Shown here in pieces: positions 32,557 through 43,600 of a stretch of DNA of 64,000 nt. The stretch is taken from assembly GCA_024707145.1 (NCBI GenBank), contig JANQAI010000005.1, positions 1,116,001-1,180,000 on the forward strand, given 5' to 3'. The position numbers and the translations under genes are program-made. Within the stretch, counting starts at the first letter, position 1; the number at the start of each line of letters is the position of its first letter. The stretch is from Magnetospirillum sp. Its GTDB lineage: Bacteria > Pseudomonadota > Alphaproteobacteria > Rhodospirillales > Magnetospirillaceae. The notes beneath the pieces were generated by a model that was given only the letters and a program-made list of their open reading frames with translations, searched no databases and was not told the origin of the DNA.

Positions 32557-35363
32557 ATGCCCTGGCCCACCATCGTCGCCGCCAGCTTCGCCTATCTGCT
32601 CCTCCTCTTCGCCATCGCCTGGTGGGCGGACCGGCGGGCGGACGGCGGGCGCAGCGTCATCGCGTCGCCGTACGTGTACGCGCTCTCGCTGGCGGTCTAC
32701 TGCACCACCTGGACCTTCTACGGCTCGGTCGGGCGGGCGGCGTCGCTGGGCATCGGCTTCCTGCCGATCTATCTCGGCCCGACCCTGCTGATGCTGCTGG
32801 GGCCGCTGGTGCTGCGCAAGATCCTGCGCATCGCCAAGGCGCAGCGCATCACCTCCATCGCCGACTTCATCGCCTCCCGCTACGGGCGCAGCCAGGGGCT
32901 GGGCGGGCTGGTGGCGCTGACCGCGGTGATCGGGGTGACGCCCTACATCGCCCTGCAGCTCAAGGCCGTGGCGGTCAGCTTCGACGTGCTGTGGGGCACC
33001 GACCCGTCCGGCGCCACCGGCGGCCTCTCCCTGCCCGTCGTCCTCGACAACGCCTTCTACGTGGCGGTCGTCATGGCGGCCTTCGCCATCATGTTCGGCA
33101 CGCGCCACATCGACGCGGCCGAGCATCACGAGGGCATGGTGGCGGCCATCGCCTTCGAATCCGTGGTCAAGCTGGTCGCCTTCCTGGCGGTCGGCGCGGC
33201 GGTGGTCTGGGGGCTGCACGACGGCCCGACCGAGCTGTTCGCCACCGCCGCGGAGCATCCGGAGATCCGCGACCTCTTCACCTCCGCCCCGGCGCTGGCG
33301 GACGGGTCGTGGCTGACCATGACGCTGCTGTCGATGGCGGCGGTGCTGTGCCTGCCCCGCCAGTTCCAGGTGACGGTGATCGAGAATGTGGACGAGCGGC
33401 ACCTGACCCGCGCCCTGTGGCTGTTCCCGCTCTACATGCTGCTGATCAACCTGTTCGTCCTGCCGGTGGCGGTGGCCGGGCTGATGCGCTTTCCCGACCG
33501 GGCGGTGGACCCGGACATGTTCGTGGTGGCGCTGCCGCTGGCCGCCGGGGAGGACTGGCTGGCCCTGCTGGCCTTCATCGGCGGGCTGTCGGCGGCCACC
33601 GGCATGATCGTGGTCGAGGCCATCGCGCTCTCCACCATGGTGTGCAACGACATCGTGATGCCGCTGCTGCTGCGCGCCCGCAGCGCCCGGCTGGAGCGGC
33701 TGCACGACCTGTCGCCGCTGCTGCTGACCATCCGGCGCGCCGCCATCGTGGCGATCCTGCTGCTCGGCTACCTGTATTTCCGCATCGCCGGCTCGGCCTA
33801 CGCGCTGAGCGCCATCGGCCTGATCTCCTTCACGGCGGTGGCGCAGTTCGCCCCGGCGCTGATCGGCGGCGTCTATTGGGCGGGGGCGACCCGGCGCGGC
33901 GCTCTGGCCGGCCTCAGCGCCGGCATCCTGACCTGGGCCTACACGCTGCTGCTGCCCAGCTTCGCGCGGTCCGGCTGGCTGCCCGCGTCCTTCATCGACC
34001 AGGGGCCGTGGGGCGTCGCTCTGCTGCGGCCCTACGCCCTGTTCGGGCTGGACGGCATGGACCCGCTGACCCACGCCCTGTTCTGGAGCATGCTGCTCAA
34101 CATCGGCCTCTACGCCGTGGTCTCCCTGCTCGACCGACCCGGCCTGGGCGAGCGGGCGCAGGCCACCGCCTTCGTCGAGGTGTTCCAACACCGCGACACC
34201 CCCTGCCGACGGGCGCGTGGCGCGGCACCGCCACGGTCGGCGACCTGCAGCGCATCGTCGCGCGCTTCCTCGGCCCGCAGCGGGCGGAGGCGGCCTTCGC
34301 CCAGCATGTCCGCCGCCACGGGCCGCTGGAGCCCGACCGCCGGGCCGGGGCGGAGCTGGTGCGCTTCGCCGAACGCCTGCTCGCCGGGGCCATCGGCGCC
34401 GCGTCGGCGCGGGTGGCGCTCGCCTCCGCGGTCGAGGGCGGCGAGGTCAGCTACCCCGAGCTGATGCGGATGCTCGACGAGACCAGCCACGTCATCGAAT
34501 ACAGCCGCCAGCTCGAACACAGGACGGCGGAGCTGCAGCGCGCGTCGGCCGCGCTCCGCGCCGCCAACTTGCGGCTGACGGAGCTGGACCGGCTGAAGGA
34601 CGAGTTCCTATCCACCGTGACGCACGAGCTGCGCACGCCCCTGACCTCCATCCGCGCCCTGACCGAGGTGCTGCACGACAACCCCGACATCGAGCTGGAG
34701 CAGCGGCAGGAGTTCCTCGGCCTCGTCATCACCGAGAGCGAGCGGCTGACCCGCCTCATCAACCAGGTCCTCGACATGGCGAAGATCGAGGCCGGGGAGA
34801 TCGACTGGCAGGTCGGCCCGATGGACCTGGGGTCCGCGCTGGAGCAGGCGGCGGCGGCCACCGCCCGGCTGTTCCACGAGCGCGGCATCGCGCTGGCCGT
34901 CGCCATCCCGCACGGTCTGCCGGCGGTGCGCGGCGACCATGACCGGCTGGTGCAGGTGGCGGTGAACCTGCTGTCCAACGCCGCGAAGTTCACCCCGGCG
35001 GGCGGGCGGGCCGCGCTGTCCGTGGCGGCGGAGGGCGAGGCCCTGCGCGTGTCCGTCACCGACAGCGGCCCCGGCATCGCCGCGGAGCATCAGGCCATCG
35101 TCTTCGACCGCTTCCGGCAGGTCGGCGACACCATGACCGACAAGCCGCAGGGCACCGGGCTGGGGCTGGCCATCAGCAAGCGCATCGTCGAGCATCTCGG
35201 CGGCCGCATCTGGGTGGACAGCGCTCCCGGCCGCGGCGCCACCTTCGCCTTCACCGTTCCGCTGGCGGGAACAGGTGCGGCAGGAACTGGCGAGCGGGCT
35301 GTGTCACAAAACGATCAAACCGCGAAAGAACCGGACCATACCGGCGGAACGCGCTCCGGTTGA
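32557..35363 (+). CDS. SLC5 transporter-domain histidine kinase (CbrA/CrbS-like; one frameshift)
   Basis: About 935 residues. The first 530 or so form a sodium/solute-symporter (SLC5) domain of about 13 TM helices (YALSLAVYCTTWTFYGSVG, ITSIADFIASRYGRS, IALQLKAVAVSF). The frame breaks in the five-C run 34199-34203: HRDTP continues as LPTGAWRGTATVGDLQRIVA when one C is added. A STAC-like helical domain (VARFLGPQRAEAAFAQHVRR) and coiled coil follow, then HisKA FLSTVTHELRTPLTSIRAL and HATPase boxes NLLSNAAKFT, DSGPGIA, GTGLGLAIS. Known relatives CbrA and CrbS control carbon use and acetate metabolism. Here no DNA-binding regulator is adjacent, only a single-domain receiver in the same operon. Confidence 0.9.
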
Positions 35364-35488
35364 CACAGGTCAGTCCAGTTGCCTTAACAGATCCTTATAC
35401 GTGTTTCAGGCAGGTTTTTTACCAAATGCCGGACATGAACAGTCTCCCGGACGGGGCGTTGCCCGGTCGGGTTGCAAGGAGACGGGCG

Positions 35489-35799
35489 GTGACTTTGATC
35501 AAGTGGAGCGACGAGGGGGGACGGTGCGGCTGGGCCTGCCCAGCGACCTCGACCTCGCCATGGCCCAGCCCCTGCTGGACAGCCTGCGCGCCGGCTTCGC
35601 CGCCTCCGGCACCGTCATCGCCGAGGCCGCGGCCGTGGAGCGGGTCAGCACCGCCTGCGTCCAGGCGCTCCTGGTCGCCTCCCGGCACGCCGCCGAACAG
35701 AACCGTACGTTCGCCATCGCCCAGCCGTCCGAGGTCCTGGCGGAAGCCTGCGAGGATCTGGGGCTGGACGGCTGGTTGAAGCAATGGAGCCAAGCGTGA
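35489..35799 (+). CDS. STAS-domain protein heading the chemotaxis operon (frameshift in a G-run)
   Basis: About 103 residues. An AAGGAG ribosome site seven bases before the GTG at 35489 fixes the start MTLIKWSDEG. The six-G run 35515-35520 must gain one G, after which it reads GTVRLGLPSDLDLAMAQPLL and on to LGLDGWLKQWSQA. The STAS core is clear, but where anti-sigma antagonists have DSAGIG this protein has VERVSTACVQALL, so the phospho-acceptor serine would be the one in VSTAC, if used at all. Its stop overlaps the GTG of cheY (GTGA). Proteins of this type head several alphaproteobacterial che operons; function there is unclear. Confidence 0.75.
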
Positions 35800-36161
35800 A
35801 GAAGAAGGTACTCACCGTCGACGATTCGCGGACCATGCGGGACATGGTCTCCTTCACGCTGAAGGGCGCCGGCTACGACGTGGTCGAGGCCGCCGACGGC
35901 CAGCAGGCGCTGGGCGTCATCGGCGCCAACAAGGTGGACCTCGTCATCACCGACCTGAACATGCCGGTGATGGACGGGCTGACCCTGATCCGCCGGCTGC
36001 GCGCCACCCCGGCGCACCGCACGCTGCCCATCCTGATGCTGACCACCGAGGCCGACGAGAAGAAGAAGTCCGAAGGCCGGGCGGTGGGGGCGACCGGCTG
36101 GATCGTGAAGCCCTTCAACCCGGAGAAGCTGATCTCCGTCGTCCAGAAGGTGTGCGGCTGA
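35796..36161 (+). CDS. cheY: Chemotaxis response regulator CheY
   Basis: 121-aa single receiver. From the GTG start VKKKVLTVDDSRTMRDMVSF: phospho-acceptor Asp53 in VITDLNMPVMDGLTL, Thr in ILMLTTEADEKKK and Lys in WIVKPFNPEKL. The GTG overlaps the STAS stop and has GGAG six bases upstream; an ATG four codons earlier is possible but would add MEPS only. CheY carries the signal from CheA to the flagellar motor. cheA follows 30 bases later. Confidence 0.95.
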   Translation: MKKKVLTVDDSRTMRDMVSFTLKGAGYDVVEAADGQQALGVIGANKVDLVITDLNMPVMDGLTLIRRLRATPAHRTLPILMLTTEADEKKKSEGRAVGATGWIVKPFNPEKLISVVQKVCG

Positions 36162-36191
36162 CGCCGCGTCCTGGCTTGTGAGGGGGCGTCC

Positions 36192-38427
36192 GTGGAAGAC
36201 CTGAGCCGGTTCAAGCAAACCTATTTCGACGAAAGCGCGGAGCTGCTGGAGGTCGCCGAGGCCGGCCTGCTGCGGCTGACGCCGGGCGAGGTCGATTCCG
36301 ACGAGGTCAACGCCATCTTCCGCGCCGTCCATTCCATCAAGGGCGGCGGCGGCGCCTTCGGCTTCACCGAGCTGGTCGCCTTCGCGCACGAGTTCGAGAC
36401 GGTGATGGACGGGGTGCGCAACAACACCGTCCCCGTCACGACCGAGCTGGTGGACACGCTGATCCGCGCCAACGACCTGCTGGGCCAGATGCTGGCCTAC
36501 GCGCGCGAAGGCGACCCCGCCCCGGCGGGGACCACCGACGGCACCGTGGCCGCCCTGCGCCGCCATCTGTCGGGTGGGGCTCCGCAGGCCCAGGCTCCGG
36601 CGGCGGCCCCCGCCGCTCCGGCGCCGGTTCCCGTCTACGCCGACGACGAGGACGACGAGGCCGGGCTGTTCGGCGACGCCATGGCGGCCATCGCCGCCGC
36701 CCGCGCGGAGGAGGACCCGGTTCCCCCCGGCAAGCTGCGCTGGACCATCGTCTTCCGGCCGCGGCCCGACCTGCTGATGTCGGGCAACGAGCCGGCCTTC
36801 ATGCTGCGCGCGCTGCGCCGGCTGGGCGACGCCACCGTCGAGTGCCACACCGACGCCCTGCCCACCCTCCAGACCCTGGAGGCGGAGCTTCTCCACCTCT
36901 CCTGGACGGTCACGCTGCTCGCCGACGCGGACGTCGATCTGGACAAGATCAACGACGTCTTCGAGTTCGTGGCCGACGACTGCGACATCCGCATCACCGC
37001 GGACGCCCCGCCGCCCGCCGCGCCCGAGGCGCCGCCGCCGGTCACCGATCCGCTGCCCGTCGCCGCCCCGCCGGCGGTGGTCGCCGCGGTCCCCGAGACT
37101 TCCCCAAAACGCCCGGGGCCGACGCCCCGAAGGCCGAGGCCGCCCGCCCGCGCCCCAACGGCGGCGGGGCGGAGCATGCCGGGCTGACCAGCCACACCAT
37201 CCGCGTCGATCTCGACAAGATCGACCGGCTGGTCAACATGGTCGGCGAGATGGTCATCACCCAGGCGATGATCGCCGAGCATGTGCGCGAGCTGCCCCGG
37301 CGAGTTCCAGGAGCTTCTGGAAGGGCTGGAGCAGCTGGCCCAGCACACCCGCGAACTGCGCGAAAGCGTGATGTCGATCCGCGCCCAGCCGGTGTCGAGC
37401 GTCTTCTCCGCATGCCGCGGCTGGTCCGCGAATGCGCCGCCACGACCGGCAAGGAGGTCCAGCTCGTCACCAGCGGCGAGACGACCGAGGTCGACAAGAC
37501 GGGTGGGTGGAGAACCTCGTCGATCCGCTGACCCACATGATCCGCAACTCCATCGACCACGGGGCTGGAGGCCGGAGGAGCGGGAGCGCGTCGGCAAGCC
37601 GCGCGCCGGCACCGTGCATCTGTCGGCGCAGCACCGCTCGGGCCGCATCGTCATCGAGATCACCGACGACGGGCGCGGCATCAACCGGCCCAAGGTGCTG
37701 TCCAAGGCCATCGAGGAAGGGCCTCGTCCAGCCGGGCGCCACCCTGTCGGACGAGGAGATCGACAACCTGATCTTCCTGCCCGGCTTCTCCACCGCCGAT
37801 CAGGTCTCCAACCTGTCGGGCCGCGGCGTCGGCATGGACGTGGTGCGGCGGAACATCACCTCGCTCGGCGGGCGCATCGGCGTCTACTCGACGCCGGGTG
37901 AGGGCTCGCGCTTCGTGCTGTCGCTGCCGCTGACCCTGGCGGTGCTCGACGGCATGGTGATCTCGGTCGGCGAGGAGCGCTTCGTCCTGCCGCTGACCAA
38001 CATCGTGGAGAGCCTGCGCCCCAAGGCGGCGGACCTGCACGGGCTGGTAGGCAAGTGCGACGTGATGATGGCCCGCGGCGAGTATGTGCGGCTGGTCTAC
38101 CTGCACCAGCTGTTCGGCATCCCCGGCGCCGTCGCCGACCCCACCCGCGCGCTGGTCGTGCTGGTCGAGACGGAGGACGGCTCCCGCCTCGGCCTCGTCG
38201 TCGACGAGGTGCTGGGCCAGCAGCAGGTCGTCATCAAGAGCCTGGAAGCGAACTTCCGCCGTCTCGACGGCGTCGCCGCCGCGACCATCCTGGGCGACGG
38301 CCGCGTCGCCCTGATCCTGGACGTCGCCGGCCTGCGCGAAATGAGCCGGCACATGGATTCCAGGGCGCCGCGTCCGCCGTCTTCGCCGGTGGCCGCGCTG
38401 CCCGCACCCGCACTCGAACCGGTCTGA
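36192..38427 (+). CDS. cheA: Chemotaxis histidine kinase CheA (six apparent frameshifts)
   Basis: About 745 residues when assembled. GTG start MEDLSRFKQTYFDESAELLE. The Hpt domain has the phospho-acceptor in IFRAVHSIKGGGGAFGF; a receptor-linker region and Pro/Ala spacer follow. Then come six breaks: about 37098-37102 (to FPKTPGADAPKAEAARP), 37293-37303 (to EFQELLEGLEQLAQHTRELR), 37407-37410 (to RMPRLVRECAATTGKEV), 37498-37506 (to VENLVDPLTHMIRNSIDH), 37560-37578 (to PEERERVGKPRAGTVHLSAQ) and 37717-37724 (to GLVQPGATLSDEEIDNLIFL). The dimerisation, ATPase (DDGRGIN, SGRGVGMDVVR) and CheW-like domains are otherwise perfect. Such conservation through the breaks, with the rest of the operon intact, speaks for low-quality sequence rather than a dead gene. 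Confidence 0.9.
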
Positions 38428-38437
38428 GGCCACAGCG

Positions 38438-38995
38438 ATGAGCAGTTCCACCGCGCTCGCCACCGTCGGCGGTACCCGCACCGACGCGCGAAACGACGTC
38501 ATGGCGGTCAACGCCGCCGAGGAGCAGTACGTCACCTTCACCGTCGGCAGCGAGGAGTACGGCGTCAACATCCTGTCGGTCCGCGAGATCCGCGGCTGGA
38601 CGCCGGAAAGCCGCCTGCCGAACCTGCCGGACTATGTGCGCGGCGTCATCAACCTGCGCGGCATCATCATCCCCATCTTCGACCTGCGCGCCCGCTTCGG
38701 CGGCGGCGCCACGTCGGTCACCAAGCGCCACGTCGTCGTGGTGATCCAGGTGGGGGAACGCACCCGCGGCATCCTGGTGGACGCCATCTCCGACATCCTG
38801 GCGATCGGCCACGACGCGATCAAGCCGCCGCCCGACGTGGACGGGGGCATGGTCGACGCCGAGTATCTCAGCGGCCTCTACACCGCCGACGACCGCATGG
38901 TCACGCTGCTGAGCGTCGAGAAGCTGTTCTCGGTCGAGAACAGCGAACTGGACTCCGCGACCAAGGCCCTGCCGGCGCTGGAGCGGGCGTCCTGA
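38438..38995 (+). CDS. cheW: Chemotaxis coupling protein CheW
   Basis: 185 aa. After a 27-residue polar head the CheW fold begins at EQYVTFTVGSEEYGVNILSV. It has LPNLPDYVRGVINLRGIIIP (the conserved RGVINLRG), FDLRARFG, VVVIQVGERTRGILVDAISD and MVTLLSVEKLFS. It bridges receptors and CheA in the signalling array. It starts 10 bases after cheA. Confidence 0.96.
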   Translation: MSSSTALATVGGTRTDARNDVMAVNAAEEQYVTFTVGSEEYGVNILSVREIRGWTPESRLPNLPDYVRGVINLRGIIIPIFDLRARFGGGATSVTKRHVVVVIQVGERTRGILVDAISDILAIGHDAIKPPPDVDGGMVDAEYLSGLYTADDRMVTLLSVEKLFSVENSELDSATKALPALERAS

Positions 38996-39121
38996 CCGGC
39001 ACGCACGCCCGGACGCGCCCACACGGGCGCCGACGGGGGTGCGTCATGTCGCGGCTTTTCACACGGGTTGGTTTCAAATAAGGGCTAACGCCGGCGTGAC
39101 GCGGCGGGCAAGGGGGATGGC

Positions 39122-42050
39122 ATGGCGAAAGGGGTCGGTTCGTTCGTTGGGTCGATGGGCATCTCGAAGCGGCTGTGGCTGGCCTTCGCGCTCCTGCTCG
39201 CCCTGCTGGCCGCCCAGGTCGCCGCCAGCCTGCTGAGCATCCGCAGCCTGAACGGCAGCGTCGACGCGGTGCTCACCAGCGGCGAACTCGCCACCTTCGC
39301 CAAGGACCTCTCGGCCCGCCTCGCCAACCAGCGCATCCACGGGCGCGACTATCTGGTCTCCGGCGACGCCGCCGCGCTCAACCGCCAGCGCGCGCTGCGC
39401 ACCGAGTTCGATCAGGCGCTGGCCGCCCACGGCGCGGCCATCCAGCGCTCCAGCCAGGCGGCGGCCTTCACCGAGCTGGCGCGGCTGCACACCGAATACC
39501 ACACCCAGTTCGAGGCGATCCGCATCGTCCGCGACCGCTACGACGCGGCCATCCGCCAGACCATGGACCCGCTGGGCACCCAGATCACCGAGACGCTGGA
39601 GCGCGTCGTCGAGAGCGCCCAGGCCACCGGCGACAAGGACGCCGCCCTGGTCGGGGAGGAGATGGAGAAGCACTGGGTGCTGAGCCGCCTCTTCGCCAAC
39701 CGCGCGCTCGGCATGCGCGACGCCGCCGCCGCGGGGCCGATGGAAAAGAACCTGGACGAGATGCTGGAGCATGTGCGCGAGGCGCAGGCCCTGCTGACCG
39801 AACCCCGCGTCGCGGCGATGCTGCGCGAGGTGGCGGAGCGGGCGCCGGGCTACCGCACCGCCTTCCGCGACGCCATCGCCGCCGACAAGGAGATCGACCG
39901 CCTGCGCGCCGAGGTCGTCGCCAAGGTCGTCACCGCCCTGAACGCGACGCTGGACTCCATCGCCACCGCCATCCAGGCCGAGCAGAAGGGGATCGAGACC
40001 CGCGCCGAGGCCGAGGTGGAGAACAGCGTCCTGCTGGCCCTGGTGCTGGGCGGCCTGTCGCTGCTGCTGGGCATCGGCGCCGCCCAGGTCATCGCCCGTT
40101 CGATCACCGGCCCGGTCCAGGGCATCCGCAAGGTGATGACCGACCTCACCGACGGCCATCTGTCGGTCACCGTCCCCCACACCGACGGGCGCGACGAGCT
40201 GGGCGAAATGGCCCGCGCCGTCGCCGCCTTCAAGGAGGACGCGGTGACCGCCGTGCGGGCCGGGATCGCGCTCGACCGCGTGTCGTCCTGCATCATGACG
40301 GTGGGCGAGGACGGGACCGTCACCTATTGCAACGCCGCCGCCCTGGCGATGTTCAAGGCCGCCGAGAGCGACCTGCGCAGGGCCCTGCCCGCCTTCGACG
40401 CCGCCGGGCTGATCGGGACGACTCTCGATGCGCTGGACACCGGGGCCCCCGCGCCTGCGCAGCAGCCTGACCGGCCTCGCCAGCCCCCACAAGGGCATGG
40501 TGAAGGCGGGCCGCCGCAGCTTCGAGATCACCGCCAGCCCGGTCGCCGGGCGCCACGGCGAGAAGCTGGGCCTCGTCGTCGAATGGCGCGACCTGACGGC
40601 GGAGCTGTCCATCGAGGCGGAGATCGCCGCCATGGTGGACAGCGCCGTTCGCGGCGACTTCTCCCAGCGGATCGCGCTGGACGGCAAGACCGGCTTCTTC
40701 CGGCTGGTCAGCGAGGGCATGAACCGGCTGGCCGCCAACGTCTCCGGCGTGACCGAGGATCTGGCCGCCATGCTGGAATCGCTGTCCCAGGGCGACCTGT
40801 CACGGCGCATCGACAAGCCGTACGAGGGCGTGTTCCTGCGCCTGAAGGACGATTTCAACGGCACGGCGGAAAAGCTGTCGGAAATCGTCCGCCGCATCAA
40901 CGGCGCCGCCGAATCCATCGCCGCGGCCAGCCGCGAGATCGCCGACGGCAGCCTCGACCTGTCCGAGCGCACCGAGCAGCAGGCCTCCTCGCTGGAGGAG
41001 ACGGCGGCGAGCATGGAGGAGCTGGCGGCCACCGTCCGCTCCAACGCCGACAACGCCCAGCAGGTCAACGCCTTCGCCAACGACGCCCGCCGCGCCGCCG
41101 AGAAGGGCGGTCAGGTCGCCGCCAGCGCGGTGGAGGCGATGCGCGGGATCGAGCGCTCGTCCCAGAAGATTTCCGACATCATCGGGGTGATCGACGAGAT
41201 CGCCTTCCAGACCAACCTGCTGGCGCTGAACGCGGCGGTCGAGGCGGCGCGCGCCGGCGACGCCGGGCGCGGCTTCGCCGTGGTGGCGCAGGAGGTCCGC
41301 AACCTCGCCCAGCGCTCCGCCCAGGCGTCCAAGGAGATCAAGACGCTGATCCTCGACAGCGGGGCGCAGGTCAAGGACGGGGTGGAGCTGGTCCGCTCCG
41401 CCGGGTCGTCGCTGACCGACATCGTGGCGGGCATCGCGCGGGTCGCCGACCTCGTGTCGGAGATCGCCCGCGCCACCGCCGAGCAGGCGTCCGGCCTGGA
41501 CGAGGTCAACACCGCCGTCGCCCAGATGGACGAGATGACCCAGAAGAACGCCGCGCTGGTCGAGGAAAGCACCGCCGCCGCCCGCTCGCTGGAGGAGCAG
41601 GCCGGACAGCTGCGCCAGCAGATGGCCTTCTTCTCGCTGGACGCCGGCCACGCCCATGGCGGCTCCGAGCTGGCCCGCCACATCCAGCTCATCGAGAACA
41701 CCAAGATCGACCATGTGACCTTCCGCGAGACTGTGCTGAAGGCCGTCCAGGGCCAGGGCGACGCCAGCGCGGACCGGCTGGCCGACCATCACGGCTGCCG
41801 TCTGGGCAAGTGGTACGACACGGTGAGCGACGCCGCCGTGCGCTCCTGCCCGTCCTTCGACCGGATCGCCGAGCCGCACGCCCGCTTCCATGAGGCCGGC
41901 AAGCGCGCCCTGCGCGCCCATGAGCAGGGGGACGCCGCCGCCGAGGCCCAGGCCCTGGCCGATCTCGACCGGCTGTCAGGCACCGTGCTGGGCCTGCTGG
42001 ACAGGCTCGCCGACGAAGCCCGGGCCAAGACCCGCGGACGGGCGGCATGA
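39122..42050 (+). CDS. Membrane chemoreceptor with PAS-like segment and C-terminal CZB zinc domain (one frameshift)
   Basis: About 975 residues. TM1 ([20 protein letters not shown]), a helical periplasmic domain (about 40-300), TM2 ([20 protein letters not shown]), HAMP, a PAS-like stretch ([20 protein letters not shown]), a second HAMP-like linker and the receptor signalling tip [19 protein letters not shown]. The frame breaks in ggggccccc at about 40442-40450 (DTGAP to [16 protein letters not shown]). The C-terminal CZB domain has [28 protein letters not shown] and [12 protein letters not shown], giving the His/Cys zinc set. CZB domains are known to sense zinc, pH or oxidants. The gene overlaps cheR by four bases, so it is the operon's own receptor. 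Confidence 0.9.
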
Positions 42051-42967
42051 GCCCGGCCCCCAGCCCTTCCCCTGCCCCGGCCTCGGACGCGGCCGACCGC
42101 GGCGCCGTTCCCCCGGCGACGTCGGGCCGGCGGGAGTTCCCGTTCGAGCGGCGGCACTTCGACTTCATCGCCCGCATGCTCTACCAGCTCGCCGGGATCG
42201 CGCTGGCCCCGCACAAGATCGAGATGGTCTATTCCCGCCTCGCCCGGCGGCTGCGCGACCTGCGCCTGACCGATTTCGACAGCTACTGCGCCCTGCTGGA
42301 GAGCGAGGAGGGGGCGAACGAGGTCGGCTTCCTGGTCAACGCCCTGACCACCAACCTGACCAGCTTCTTCCGCGAATCGCACCATTTCGACTTCCTGGCG
42401 AAGACGGCGGTGCCGGAGATGCGCACGCGCCATGCCGGGGAGTCCTCCCACCCGCGGCTGCGCATCTGGTCCGCCGGCTGCTCCTCCGGGCAGGAGCCCT
42501 ACACCATCGCCATGGTCCTGGCCTCCAGCTTCGGGCCGGAGCTGCGGCGCTGGGACGCGAAGATCCTGGCGACCGACATCGACACCCACATGGTCGACAC
42601 CGCCCGGCGCGGCGTCTATCCCGCCGATCTGGCGAACAGCATCCCCGCCCCCTTGCGCGACCGCTACACCCGGCGCCAGCGCGAGGACGGCGAGCCGATG
42701 GTGGCGATGGACGAGGAGCTGAAGCGGCTGATCACCTTCAAGCCGCTGAACCTGCTGGAGCATTGGCCCATGAAGGGGCCGTTCGACGCGATCTTCTGCC
42801 GCAACGTGCTGATCTATTTCGACCGCGTCGGGCGGACCCAGGTCATCGGCAACTTCGCCCGCATGCTGGAGCCCGGCGGCTACCTGTTCCTCGGCCATTC
42901 GGAGAGCCTGTACGGCGTGTCGGACCGCTTCCGCCAGACCGGCCCCACCATCTACCGGAGGCTGTGA
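42047..42967 (+). CDS. cheR: Chemoreceptor methyltransferase CheR
   Basis: 306-aa SAM-dependent methyltransferase that methylates glutamates on receptors. After a Pro/Ala-rich head, the N-terminal helical domain spans [20 protein letters not shown] to [13 protein letters not shown]. The SAM site is [17 protein letters not shown], then [19 protein letters not shown] and [14 protein letters not shown]. The ATG overlaps the receptor stop. No TPR domain or tether-binding extension is seen. Confidence 0.96.
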   Translation: MSPAPSPSPAPASDAADRGAVPPATSGRREFPFERRHFDFIARMLYQLAGIALAPHKIEMVYSRLARRLRDLRLTDFDSYCALLESEEGANEVGFLVNALTTNLTSFFRESHHFDFLAKTAVPEMRTRHAGESSHPRLRIWSAGCSSGQEPYTIAMVLASSFGPELRRWDAKILATDIDTHMVDTARRGVYPADLANSIPAPLRDRYTRRQREDGEPMVAMDEELKRLITFKPLNLLEHWPMKGPFDAIFCRNVLIYFDRVGRTQVIGNFARMLEPGGYLFLGHSESLYGVSDRFRQTGPTIYRRL

Positions 42968-42970
42968 CGC

Positions 42971-43597
42971 ATGACCGCCTTCGCAAGCCGTCGCGCGGCC
43001 GAGGCCCGGCAGACCGGCGGCTACTTCCACCCGCAGTTCCGCGCCCACACGATGAAGGTCTTCCTGGGCCACCATCTGGTCAGCGACCGCTCGGACGTGA
43101 TGATGGTGACGACTCTGGGCTCCTGCGTGGCCGCCTGCGTCCACGACCCGGCGACGGCGATCGGCGGCATGAACCATTTCCTGCTGCCCGAGGTGCCGGA
43201 GTCCGAGGACGCCGGCACCGGGGCGGCGGCGCGCTACGGCTCGGTGGCCATGGAGCGGCTGATCAACGACCTGCTGGCGCGCGGCGCCCAGCGCGGCCGG
43301 CTGGAGGTGAAGCTGTTCGGCGGCGCCCGCGTCATCGATTCCAGCTTCGACGTCGGCCAGCGCAACGCCGCCTTCGCGCTCGACTACGTGCGGCGGGAGG
43401 GGCTGAAGCTGATGGGCCAGGACCTCGGCGGCGCGTCGGCCCGGCGCATCCACTACTTCCCGCACACCGGCAAGGCCATGCGCAAGATGCTGCGGCCCGA
43501 GGCCCTGTCGGAGACGGCGAACCAGGAACTGCATTTCCGCTCCACCCTGCGGCACCAGCCGATCGAGGGCGACGTGGAACTGTTCGGGGAGGACTGA
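42971..43597 (+). CDS. cheD: Chemoreceptor glutamine deamidase CheD
   Basis: 208 aa. Catalytic cysteine in [20 protein letters not shown] with the partner histidine in [10 protein letters not shown]; later [11 protein letters not shown] and [17 protein letters not shown]. CheD deamidates receptor glutamines and can bind CheC-type phosphatases; no cheC is seen here. It starts three bases after cheR and ends three before cheB, so strict coupling is expected. Confidence 0.95.
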   Translation: MTAFASRRAAEARQTGGYFHPQFRAHTMKVFLGHHLVSDRSDVMMVTTLGSCVAACVHDPATAIGGMNHFLLPEVPESEDAGTGAAARYGSVAMERLINDLLARGAQRGRLEVKLFGGARVIDSSFDVGQRNAAFALDYVRREGLKLMGQDLGGASARRIHYFPHTGKAMRKMLRPEALSETANQELHFRSTLRHQPIEGDVELFGED

Positions 43598-43600
43598 GCC

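Noticed and set aside
36192..38427. cheA as a true pseudogene
   Set aside because: All domains remain conserved across every break and the partner genes are intact; sequencing error explains it better.
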